DNA from: CAYFVR01 sp046541515
Lineage (GTDB): Bacteria > Desulfobacterota > Desulfobacteria > Desulfobacterales > Desulfococcaceae
Assembly (NCBI GenBank): GCA_046541515.1
Contig: JBKHDD010000165.1
Span: forward strand, 1 to 10,993
DNA: 10,993 nucleotides
Reading direction: 5' to 3'
Of this stretch, positions 4,933 to 10,993 are shown one piece after another. Each line of letters begins with the position of its first letter. Position 1 is the first letter of the stretch. The position numbers and the translations under genes are program-made. The notes beneath the pieces were generated by a model. That model saw only the letters and a program-made list of their open reading frames with translations, searched no databases and was not told the origin of the DNA.

Positions 4933-7320
4933 TCAGGGCCCGTCCAGAGCCGCCCGAACGGCATCCACCAAGGTCCGCACGGAAAAGGGTTTCTGGAGAA
5001 ACCGGACGCCCGCGTCCAGCACGCCGTGATGGGCGATCACGTTGTCGGTGTATCCGGACATGTAGACCACCCGGACGTCCGGATAAACGGCGGCGACCCG
5101 GTGGAACAGCTCCTTCCCGTTCATCCCCGGCATCACCACGTCGGTCAGCAGCAAATGAACCGGCTCCGGCGTCCGTTCCAGCAACGACAACGCCTCGGAC
5201 CCGCCGCCGGCCGACAGAACCGTGTAGCCCCTTCCCGCCAGGATGACCGCGGCCAGTTCCCGCACCGCTTTCTCGTCTTCCACCAACAAGATGGTTTCCG
5301 GAATGGCGGGCATGGCTTCCGGCTCCGCAGACGCCGGTTCGGGAACGGCCTCGAACACCTTTTCGGCGACCGGCAGATAGACCTTGAAGGTGGCCCCGCG
5401 GCCGGGTTCGCTGTAGACCCAGATGTTACCGCCGTGCTGTTTGACGATGCCGTAGACGGTCGCCAGCCCCAGTCCGGTGCCTTCGCCGTTTTCCTTGGTG
5501 CTAAAAAACGGCTCGAACAGTTGACCGCGAACCGCTTCGTCCATCCCGGTCCCGGTGTCGCTCACCGCCAGCATGGCGTAGGGGCCGGGTTTGACGCCCG
5601 GATGCCGCGCCGCGTAGCTCTCGTCCAGCTCCGCGGCGCCGGTTTCAAGGGTCAGCTTTCCGCCCTGGGGCATCGCGTCCTGGGCGTTCACCGCCAGATT
5701 CATCAGCACCTGTTCCAGCTGTCCCGGGTCGCCCATCACCGGCGGCAAAACGGGGTCCAGGACCCAGTGAATGGCCACATCTTCCCGGATGGTTCGGCGC
5801 AACAGCTTTTCAAACCCCCGCACCAGATCGTTCAAATGGATCGGCCGGAAGGCGAGGGTCTGCTTACGGCTAAAGGCCAGCAGTTGCCGAACCAAGTCCC
5901 GGGCCCGCAACCCCGCCTGTTCGATCTGCTCCAGCCATTCGACCCGCATTTCGGTTTGACCCTGGCCGACGTCCATCCGCAGCATCTCGCTGTATCCCAA
6001 AATGGGCGAGAGCAGATTGTTGAGATCGTGGGCCACGCCGTCGGCGAGCCTCCCGATGGATTCCAGCTTCTGAGCCTGGCGGAACTTTTGCTCCAATTCC
6101 GCCTTTTCCATTTCGGCCTGCCTTCGGCTCGTGATGTCCCGCCCGAATTCCACCAGCGCCACCACCTCGCCGTCGTCCAGAATCGGGTAGCTCCGAAGCT
6201 CCCAGAAGCGGCCGTCGGGCGTTTCGATTTCTTTTTGAAGCGGCCGCTTTTCCCGATAGGCGTTCAGCGTGACGCAACCTTGGCAATGGCTTTCCCGGCA
6301 GTGCCAAACCTCGTAGCAGGGCCGACCCCTCATCGCCTCGGCCGACACCCCGGCGGCGTTCCGGGCGATGCGGTTGGCCCAGATCACCCGCAGCTCCGGG
6401 TCCACGCAGATGACCGCCTCGGCGGTGGACTCCAAAATCAGCTCCTTTTGGTGCTCGCTCTCCCGCAACGCCCGCTCCATCTCCTTGCGGGCCGTAATGT
6501 CCCGAATGATGGCCTGCAACAGGTTGCGGCCCCCCGCCGCGTATTGGCTCAGAGAAACTTCCACGTCGGCGGGAAGGCCGTCTTTTCGAAGGTGCCGCCA
6601 TTCGAAAGTTTGGGATTCCCCGGCCAGAACCCGTTCCACGATCATACGGGCCGCCCGAAGGGAATCCCGGCCGTCCGGCTGAAAAGGCGGTGAAAAATCC
6701 CATGCGGCACGACCGATCAACTCCGACTTTTCCCGGCAACCCAATATCCGGAGCGCGGCCGGGTTGCAGTCCACCACCCAGGCCTCTTCCACGATGAGAA
6801 TGCCGTCTCCGGCGGTTTCGAAAAGGGTTCGGTACCGTTCTTCGCTGTTCCGCAATTCTCGCTCGGCCCGGCGTTGTTCGGTGGCGACCCGGAACACCAC
6901 GGCCAGTCCTCCCGATCGGGGGTGGACCTGCACCTCGTACCAATTTTGGTAAGGCGGGACGTCGAAAGCGGTTTCAAAGCGGAGGGGACAACCGGTTCGA
7001 AGAGCTTCCCGGTACTTTTTTTCGAAAACGGAGCCCCGGGCCTCCGGAAAGGCGTCAAAAAGAGGGCGGCCGATGAGGTTGTCCAGGGATACGCCCAGAT
7101 GGCGGGCCGCCGGGCCATTCATATAGGTCAGCGCCAGCCGGTCGTCCAGAAGGAAAAACCCGTCGGAAACCGTTTCCAGGATTTCCAGCAAACCCTCCTG
7201 ATCCGGCGGAGAAGCCGGATTGGCGCCCGCCGAACCTGGACCCCGGGATTGGGGTTCGGAATCCATCGACGGTTCCCCGGAAGGCTCCGCAGACGGAGGT
7301 GGATCGGAACATTTTTTCAT
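4933..7320 (-). CDS. soluble hybrid histidine kinase, PAS-PAS-PAS-HisKA-HATPase-receiver
   Basis: A sensor kinase of 795 residues with its own receiver. No membrane segment is visible, so it should sense cytoplasmic signals. Order: Pro/Ser-rich tail (1-38), PAS1 (about 40-148), PAS2 (155-278), PAS3 (287-398), a coiled linker (395-420), and HisKA with phospho-acceptor His431 in HDLNNLLSPILGY. The ATPase domain shows N box NLAVNAQDAM (541-550), DTGTGMD (588-594), FEPFFSTK (602-609) and GEGTGLGLAT (612-621). The receiver (about 676-791) has VEDE (680-683), Asp727 in LLTDVVMPG, Ser755 and Lys777. All catalytic residues are present. PAS3 contains four cysteines, C-x5-C-x4-C-x2-C (335-349). AGAGG lies 4 bases before the ATG. 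No DNA-binding output domain or separate response regulator is adjacent, so the partner is unknown; the receiver may act as a phosphate sink or relay. Signal unknown. Confidence 0.95.
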   Translation of the reverse strand: MKKCSDPPPSAEPSGEPSMDSEPQSRGPGSAGANPASPPDQEGLLEILETVSDGFFLLDDRLALTYMNGPAARHLGVSLDNLIGRPLFDAFPEARGSVFEKKYREALRTGCPLRFETAFDVPPYQNWYEVQVHPRSGGLAVVFRVATEQRRAERELRNSEERYRTLFETAGDGILIVEEAWVVDCNPAALRILGCREKSELIGRAAWDFSPPFQPDGRDSLRAARMIVERVLAGESQTFEWRHLRKDGLPADVEVSLSQYAAGGRNLLQAIIRDITARKEMERALRESEHQKELILESTAEAVICVDPELRVIWANRIARNAAGVSAEAMRGRPCYEVWHCRESHCQGCVTLNAYREKRPLQKEIETPDGRFWELRSYPILDDGEVVALVEFGRDITSRRQAEMEKAELEQKFRQAQKLESIGRLADGVAHDLNNLLSPILGYSEMLRMDVGQGQTEMRVEWLEQIEQAGLRARDLVRQLLAFSRKQTLAFRPIHLNDLVRGFEKLLRRTIREDVAIHWVLDPVLPPVMGDPGQLEQVLMNLAVNAQDAMPQGGKLTLETGAAELDESYAARHPGVKPGPYAMLAVSDTGTGMDEAVRGQLFEPFFSTKENGEGTGLGLATVYGIVKQHGGNIWVYSEPGRGATFKVYLPVAEKVFEAVPEPASAEPEAMPAIPETILLVEDEKAVRELAAVILAGRGYTVLSAGGGSEALSLLERTPEPVHLLLTDVVMPGMNGKELFHRVAAVYPDVRVVYMSGYTDNVIAHHGVLDAGVRFLQKPFSVRTLVDAVRAALDGP

Positions 7321-7387
7321 GTCGCCTCTTCAATCGCCAACGGTGCCGGACCGGATTCCAGCCCTCCCGGTCCGCCAGGGATCCACA

Positions 7388-7399
7388 ATTCGGCCGAAT
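7388..7399. repeat. 12-bp perfect palindrome ATTCGGCCGAAT
   Basis: It lies 68-79 bases upstream of the kinase start codon, a reasonable position for an operator in or near its promoter or leader. Only the palindrome is observed; a binding protein is not identified. Confidence 0.4.
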
Positions 7400-7440
7400 C
7401 TGAATCGTCGTCGAAAGCTATTTGGGATCCCGATAAAATT

Positions 7441-7515
7441 CGGATTGGAAACGAAGGGTGAAGGATTTTTGGACGGAATGACTGAAAACTAACAGAAAAA
7501 AAGCGGATTGGAAAC
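7441..7515. repeat. 12-bp direct repeat CGGATTGGAAAC, two copies 63 bp apart
   Basis: Exact copies are at 7441-7452 and 7504-7515. The 63-bp period equals six turns of B-DNA, so a protein bound at both would face the same side. Both are 120-200 bases upstream of the kinase gene. Candidate activator or repressor sites (inference). Confidence 0.5.
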
Positions 7516-7696
7516 CGTTTCGAAAAGAAGCGAAAACGAGAGGAAGTAAACCGGAAGATGGGAAGATGGGAGAATCCGGACGGGGTTGGACAACATTTCG
7601 ACCTCCGGCCCGCTCTGGACGATCGCCTGAAATTGGAGAGCCTCCACAAAAGTCGCCGCCGGCGTCGGGTCCCAAGCCCAATCCCAAAACGCTGTG

Positions 7697-9058
7697 TCAC
7701 GGCCAAACCAAAGGCAAAGCCTCGTCCGCCGAAACCACCGACTCCCGGAAACGAATCCCCATCGTCTCCAGCTCCGACAGCACCGGCTTATAAATTTCGG
7801 GATGAACCGGGGTCCTGACGCCGGTGAGCCCCACTTTTCCTTCCAAAATCAACCGCGCCCCGATGGCGGCGGGAAGGCCCACGGTTCGCGCCATGGCGCC
7901 GTGGCCCTTGGGATCGCCGATTTCCGAAAGAAGCGCCGTCCAGCGCTCCCGGCGGCCGTCGGGATATTCCGCGGTGAGGCCGTGTTGCTGGACCAGCAGG
8001 TCGGTTTCTCCCGGGGCGTAGACGAGCCGCTCTTTCATCCGGGCCGCAAGTAACTCCAGCGGCGTCTTGGCGGGGAGGGCGGGCCGCCGCTCGTCCAGCA
8101 GTCCCAGCCATTTCAGCTTTTTCAGAATGAGCGCATGAGTTGGGACGTTCAAACGAGCGCCGATTCCGTCCTCCAACGTTTCGACCGGAAGCCCCAGCCA
8201 AGTCGCCAACGCTTCCCGGACGGTTGGATTGGAATTCTCCGCCGGTCTCGGGAGCGGCGTTTCCCCGTCCAGCAATCCCAGTTCGCGAAAATACCCGAAC
8301 GTCTCGCAATGCCCCACGTTGCGCAGGGTTCCCCGAAAGATTCCCTTCGCTTCGGGAATTCCGTAGCGTTCCCGGTAGGGCAAGGCGTCCCGGTTCACAT
8401 GGACTTCGAAGACGCCCACGCCGGGGATTTCGGTCAGGCCGTAACGCTGAAACAATTCGGCCGGGGAAACCTCCACCTCCCCGCCGTCCCGGAGGTACCG
8501 GCCGCCTTCCCGCGCCGCCATCAACATGCCTTCGGGACTCCAGGAAAACTTGTATCCGAACGGATTGGCGTTGTGCGCCGGGGCGGGCAACCCGCCGCAA
8601 CTGGAATGGAATTCCACCACCGCCCCGCCCCGCCCGTGGGCCGCCGCGATCATCCGGACCGCCGCCATGTGGTCCAACCCCGGGTCCACGCCCATTTCGT
8701 TGAGGAACAGCAGTCCCGCCTTCCGGACTTCTTCGTCCAGTCCCGCCATTTCCGCGTCCACGTAGGAAGCGGTCACCAAGGAGCGACCCTCCGCCAAGCA
8801 GCCCCGCGCCACCCGTCCATGAAGCGCCTTGGGAAGAAGGCTCGCCACCAAATCGACCCCGGCGACGGCTTCCCGCACCGCGTTTTCGTCCATCGCGTCC
8901 AAGCAACGGGCCGCGCCCCGCGGATGACCCGCGATCCGCGCTTCCGCCGCCGCCCGGTCGGCGTCCGCCACCGTCACCGATATCCCCTCCGCCGCCAGCA
9001 AATAGTCCACCAGCGGCCCCGACACCCGTCCCGCGCCCAGCACCAGCACCGTTTTCAT
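7697..9058 (-). CDS. saccharopine dehydrogenase (L-glutamate-forming type, LYS9-like)
   Basis: The enzyme interconverts saccharopine with 2-aminoadipate 6-semialdehyde and glutamate, using NAD(P). In this context the degradative direction is likely. The 453-residue product starts with a Rossmann motif, VLVLGAGRVSGPLVDYL (4-20), and shows family blocks LLPKALHGRVARGCL (74-88), LVTASYV (94-100), NEMGVDPGLDHM (120-131), SSCGGLPAPAHNANPFGYKF (152-171) and FRGTLRNVGHC (241-251). GGAGG sits 4 bases before the ATG at 9058. It is divergent from an ALDH7-type gene that would oxidise its semialdehyde product, which strongly supports a role in lysine breakdown. The first enzyme, lysine-ketoglutarate reductase, is not in the window. 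Other members of the wider family act on carboxyspermidine, but the conserved blocks here resemble the eukaryotic LYS9/LKR-SDH C-terminal domain. Confidence 0.9.
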   Translation of the reverse strand: MKTVLVLGAGRVSGPLVDYLLAAEGISVTVADADRAAAEARIAGHPRGAARCLDAMDENAVREAVAGVDLVASLLPKALHGRVARGCLAEGRSLVTASYVDAEMAGLDEEVRKAGLLFLNEMGVDPGLDHMAAVRMIAAAHGRGGAVVEFHSSCGGLPAPAHNANPFGYKFSWSPEGMLMAAREGGRYLRDGGEVEVSPAELFQRYGLTEIPGVGVFEVHVNRDALPYRERYGIPEAKGIFRGTLRNVGHCETFGYFRELGLLDGETPLPRPAENSNPTVREALATWLGLPVETLEDGIGARLNVPTHALILKKLKWLGLLDERRPALPAKTPLELLAARMKERLVYAPGETDLLVQQHGLTAEYPDGRRERWTALLSEIGDPKGHGAMARTVGLPAAIGARLILEGKVGLTGVRTPVHPEIYKPVLSELETMGIRFRESVVSADEALPLVWP

Positions 9059-9104
9059 GGGTCCTCCGATTTGCGGATTTAGCGCTTTTCCCGTATGGTG
9101 GCTG

Positions 9105-9124
9105 TTGGAAGAACTTGGAAGAAC
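9105..9124. repeat. 10-bp tandem repeat TTGGAAGAAC x2
   Basis: Two exact tandem units (9105-9114, 9115-9124), followed by a third degenerate unit, AAGGAAGACA. The period is one helical turn. The array is about 47-66 bases upstream of the saccharopine dehydrogenase start, so it may hold stacked regulator sites, or may be part of the purine-rich low-complexity tract. Confidence 0.45.
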
Positions 9125-9132
9125 AAGGAAGA

Positions 9133-9158
9133 CAGGAGTCGGGAGTCAGAATGCGGAA
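9133..9158 (+). repeat. purine-rich repeat, inverted partner at 9347-9372
   Basis: The 26 bases beginning CAGGAGTCGGGAGTC match the minus strand of 9347-9372 (beginning CAGGAGCCGGAAGTG) at 21 of 26 positions. The composition is low in complexity, which weakens the case for common origin. Confidence 0.35.
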
Positions 9159-9217
9159 TCCGGAAATCAACGGAGTATCCCGCCCGCACAAATCTTCCGC
9201 GTTTGGCAGTTTTTTTT

Positions 9218-9240
9218 GTAGGGGCGCATCGCATACGCCC
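9218..9240 (+). repeat. REP-like imperfect palindrome
   Basis: GGGCG (9222-9226) pairs with CGCCC (9236-9240), with an inner AT/AT pairing and one mismatch. The GTAGGGGCG opening resembles interspersed intergenic repeats in other bacteria (recalled, not checked). It follows the T8 run at 9210-9217. Confidence 0.35.
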
Positions 9241-9257
9241 TTGGCCAATCCAGCGCC

Positions 9258-9300
9258 ATCGTTCATCTGGAATCCAAAGTGAACGGCATCGCCGTTAACC
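9258..9300 (+). repeat. dispersed repeat copy A
   Basis: Reads TTCATC, TGGAATCC, then AAAGTGAACGG, followed by the hairpin AACGGC-ATC-GCCGTT (9282-9296). The minus strand of 10938-10983 carries the same order of words with small gaps, including a 13-base exact match. An interspersed element such as a REP or MITE remnant is the simplest reading. Confidence 0.5.
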
Positions 9301-9346
9301 TGCTGAATTCCAATGGCCGCACCCAAACCAATTTCTGGCTTCTTCC

Positions 9347-9372
9347 TTCTGGATTCTCACTTCCGGCTCCTG
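9347..9372 (-). repeat. purine-rich repeat, inverted partner of 9133-9158
   Basis: Read on the minus strand it begins CAGGAGCCGGAAGTGAGAAT and matches the copy at 9133-9158 at 21 of 26 positions. It ends 40 bases before the aldehyde dehydrogenase start codon. Confidence 0.35.
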
Positions 9373-9412
9373 AATTCCCCCATCAAACATCATACGAAAA
9401 GGGAGGCCCGCG

Positions 9413-10945
9413 GTGAAGGAAATTCTGGAACGGCTGGGATTGTCGGAAGCGGAAAGCGGCGTTCGGATCGGTTCGGAAATTCTGGAAGGGGAGGGCGGCG
9501 AGCTGGCGGCCGTCACGCCGATCACCGGAGAAACCCTATCACAGGTCCGCACGGCCTCGGCGGAGGAGTTCGGCCGGATCGTGGACGCGGCGGAATCGGC
9601 CTTCAAGCAATGGCGGATGATTCCCGCGCCCCGACGCGGCGAAATCGTCCGCCAAATTGGGGAGGCGTTGCGCCGGAACAAGGCGGAACTGGGGGCGCTG
9701 GTCAGCCTGGAAGTAGGCAAAATCCGGGCGGAAGGCGAGGGCGAGGTTCAGGAGATGATCGACATGGCCGACTTCGCCGTGGGCCAGTCCCGAATGCTCT
9801 ACGGCCGCACCATGGCCAGCGAGCGGCCCGGCCACCGGATGTACGAGCAATGGCATCCCCTCGGACCCGTGGGCGTCGTCACCGCCTTCAATTTTCCCGT
9901 GGCGGTCTGGTCATGGAACGCCATGAACGCCCTGGTCGCCGGGGACGCGCTGATCTGGAAGCCATCCTCCAAAGCGCCGCTCGCCGCCATCGCCACGGCC
10001 CGAATTTTCGCGGAAGTGTTGCGGGAAAACGACGCGCCGGAAGGCGTGCTGAATCTCGTCGTGGGCGATCGGAACGCGGTGGGCGACCCGCTGGTCAACG
10101 AAACTCGGATTCCGCTGATCTCCGCCACCGGCAGCGTGGCCATGGGCCGACGGGTGGGCGCGGCCGTGGCGGAACGGCTGGGGAAAAGCCTGCTGGAGCT
10201 GGGCGGCAACAACGGCGTCGTCGTCGCGCCCAGCGCGGACCTGGATTTGACGGTCCGAGCGATCCTGTTCGGGGCCGTGGGCGCCGCCGGACAACGTTGC
10301 ACCACCATCCGCCGGGCCATCGTCCACGAATCCATTCGGGAGGAACTCGTCAAACGGCTGATCGACGCCTATCTGCAGGTCCCCGTGGGCGATCCGCTGG
10401 AAGACGGCATTCTCATGGGACCGCTCATCGACCGGGAAGCCGTTGCCGCCATGGGGGAAGCAATTGAAACAATCCGGGAGCAGGGCGGCGAAGTTCTCGT
10501 CGGAGGAGAAACGCTCTCCGGCGGCCTTTACGACGCCGGCACCTACGTCAGCCCCTGCATTGCCGCGGCCACGCCGGACATGGCCATCGTGAAGGAAGAA
10601 ACCTTCGCCCCGCTGCTCCACATCCAGACCTACCGGGAGATCGAAGAAGCCGTCGCGCTTCACAACGCCGTGCCCCAGGGGCTTTCCTCCGCCATTTTCA
10701 CAACCGATCTGCGGGAAGTGGAGTTATTCCTGAGCCCCGCCGGCAGCGACTGCGGCTTGGCCAACGTCAACATCGGCACGTCGGGCGCGGAGATCGGCGG
10801 GGCCTTTGGCGGGGAAAAGGAGACGGGCGGCGGCCGGGAGGCCGGTTCGGACGCCTGGAAAGCCTACATGCGGCGGCAGACCTGCACCATAAACGGGTCC
10901 GACCAACTGCCGCTGGCCCAGGGCATCCGGTTTGATCTGGGCTAA
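9413..10945 (+). CDS. amaB: 2-aminoadipate 6-semialdehyde dehydrogenase, ALDH7 (antiquitin) type
   Basis: It oxidises 2-aminoadipate 6-semialdehyde (in equilibrium with piperideine-6-carboxylate) to 2-aminoadipate with NAD(P)+, a late step of lysine degradation. The 510-residue product has the full aldehyde dehydrogenase fold: Asn160 in FNFP, Lys183 in WKPS, Glu262 in LELGG, catalytic Cys296 in GQRCTT and EETFAP (395-400). The C-terminal GTSGAEIGGAFGGEKETGG and SDAWKAYMRRQTCTIN blocks, and LPLAQGI at 499-505, are the signature of family 7, well separated from other ALDH families. The start is GTG at 9413 with GGGAGG (9401-9406) 6 bases upstream. It is divergent from the saccharopine dehydrogenase gene whose product it would consume. 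Inverted copies of a short repeat lie on both sides, one over the stop codon. The family is secure; the exact in vivo aldehyde is inferred from family and neighbour. Confidence 0.95.
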   Translation: MKEILERLGLSEAESGVRIGSEILEGEGGELAAVTPITGETLSQVRTASAEEFGRIVDAAESAFKQWRMIPAPRRGEIVRQIGEALRRNKAELGALVSLEVGKIRAEGEGEVQEMIDMADFAVGQSRMLYGRTMASERPGHRMYEQWHPLGPVGVVTAFNFPVAVWSWNAMNALVAGDALIWKPSSKAPLAAIATARIFAEVLRENDAPEGVLNLVVGDRNAVGDPLVNETRIPLISATGSVAMGRRVGAAVAERLGKSLLELGGNNGVVVAPSADLDLTVRAILFGAVGAAGQRCTTIRRAIVHESIREELVKRLIDAYLQVPVGDPLEDGILMGPLIDREAVAAMGEAIETIREQGGEVLVGGETLSGGLYDAGTYVSPCIAAATPDMAIVKEETFAPLLHIQTYREIEEAVALHNAVPQGLSSAIFTTDLREVELFLSPAGSDCGLANVNIGTSGAEIGGAFGGEKETGGGREAGSDAWKAYMRRQTCTINGSDQLPLAQGIRFDLG

Positions 10946-10983
10946 GGACAATACCGTTCACTTTGGGATTCCCAAAGGATGAA
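10938..10983 (-). repeat. dispersed repeat copy B, over the aldehyde dehydrogenase stop codon
   Basis: On the minus strand it reads TTCATC, then GGGAATCCC, then AAAGTGAACGGTATTG and on to TTAGCC, which includes the complement of the TAA stop (10943-10945). CCGTTCACTTTGG (10954-10966) is identical to the complement of 9274-9286. Copy A has the same words in the same order. Confidence 0.5.
10961..10977 (+). terminator. hairpin CTTTGGGA-T-TCCCAAAG after the aldehyde dehydrogenase gene
   Basis: A perfect 8-bp inverted repeat with one central base lies 15 bases past the stop. No T run follows, and the loop must open to at least three bases, so it is a poor classical terminator. It is part of dispersed repeat copy B. 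Confidence 0.3.
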
Positions 10984-10993
10984 TGTGCCGGAT

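Larger units (their letters stand above)
7321..7696. other. gene-free region upstream of the histidine kinase gene
   Basis: Frames in this 376-base stretch give arginine- and serine-rich translations unlike proteins. Contents seen: a 12-bp palindrome (7388-7399), two copies of CGGATTGGAAAC, and a tandem GGAAGATG pair (7553-7568). A weak minus-strand sigma-70-like pair, TTCACC and TTTTAT, lies upstream of the kinase gene. No T-tailed terminator was seen after the saccharopine dehydrogenase gene, so read-through into the kinase gene is possible, but the gap suggests a separate promoter. Confidence 0.5.
9059..9412. other. repeat-rich divergent intergenic region between the lysine genes
   Basis: No gene is supported in these 354 bases. 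They hold the Shine-Dalgarno sites of both flanking genes, a 10-bp tandem repeat (9105-9124), degenerate purine-rich repeats, a T8 run (9210-9217) with no upstream hairpin, a REP-like imperfect palindrome (9218-9240), and one copy of a dispersed repeat (about 9258-9300). Promoters for both genes must lie here, but none stands out. Confidence 0.6.

Noticed and set aside
4877..5029. Plus-strand frame starting MDRTLFGEFGDPLEIGPG between rtcA and the kinase gene
   Set aside because: The first 20 residues look plausible, but there is no good ribosome-binding site and most of the frame is antisense to the kinase receiver domain.
5026..6693. A 555-codon plus-strand open frame opposite the kinase
   Set aside because: It is antisense to a kinase with every catalytic motif present; its His/Gln/Pro-rich translation is typical of a GC-rich shadow frame.
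9210..9217. T8 run as an intrinsic terminator
   Set aside because: No stem-loop precedes it on the plus strand, and both flanking genes are transcribed away from it.
9105..9372. Repeats in the intergenic region as a CRISPR array
   Set aside because: Units are short, purine-rich, degenerate and partly inverted, with no regular repeat-spacer pattern and no cas genes.
9313..10467. A 384-codon plus-strand open frame over the aldehyde dehydrogenase
   Set aside because: It is a frame-shifted shadow of the ALDH7 gene, rich in Arg and Gly, while the GTG-initiated frame at 9413 carries all catalytic residues.

Overview
The window is GC-rich (about 60% G+C by eye) bacterial chromosome with ordinary housekeeping-type genes on both strands. 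No phage, transposase, CRISPR, tRNA or rRNA is visible. The mix of a soluble multi-PAS hybrid histidine kinase with a cysteine-rich PAS domain, a bacterial ComB-type phosphatase, RtcA, a CobO-type cobalamin adenosyltransferase and a saccharopine-type lysine catabolic pair suggests a Gram-negative environmental bacterium. Something like Desulfobacterota would fit, but that is an inference of low confidence.

Left part (1-1510): a LysR-family regulator on the minus strand runs off the left edge. Divergent from it is a 59-codon gene of unknown function (1012-1191, +) with a near-perfect Shine-Dalgarno site. About 240 bases without a gene follow, ending in a strong intrinsic terminator (1428-1468) that also lies just beyond the end of the next, oppositely oriented gene.

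Centre-left (1511-4833): a cobO/btuR-type corrinoid adenosyltransferase on the minus strand is broken by a single-base frameshift near 1880. Divergent from it is a comB-type 2-phosphosulfolactate phosphatase gene (2136-2843, +), preceded by a perfect 14-bp dyad that would cover its predicted transcription start. Next come a membrane-anchored protein of unknown function (3017-3802, +) and rtcA, the RNA 3'-terminal phosphate cyclase gene (3799-4833, +). These two overlap by ATGA and look translationally coupled. This unknown protein with rtcA is the best candidate in the window for an undescribed functional partnership.

Centre-right (4933-7320, -): one large soluble hybrid histidine kinase, convergent with rtcA, with order PAS-PAS-PAS-HisKA-HATPase-receiver. 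Upstream is a 376-base gene-free region with a 12-bp direct repeat spaced by 63 bp and a 12-bp palindrome.

Right part (7697-10945): a divergent pair, a saccharopine dehydrogenase (glutamate-forming type, -) and an ALDH7/antiquitin-type aldehyde dehydrogenase (+). They encode consecutive steps of lysine degradation (saccharopine to 2-aminoadipate semialdehyde to 2-aminoadipate). Their 354-base intergenic region is rich in repeats. One repeat of about 45 bp there recurs, inverted, over the stop codon of the aldehyde dehydrogenase gene, so that gene is bracketed by inverted copies.
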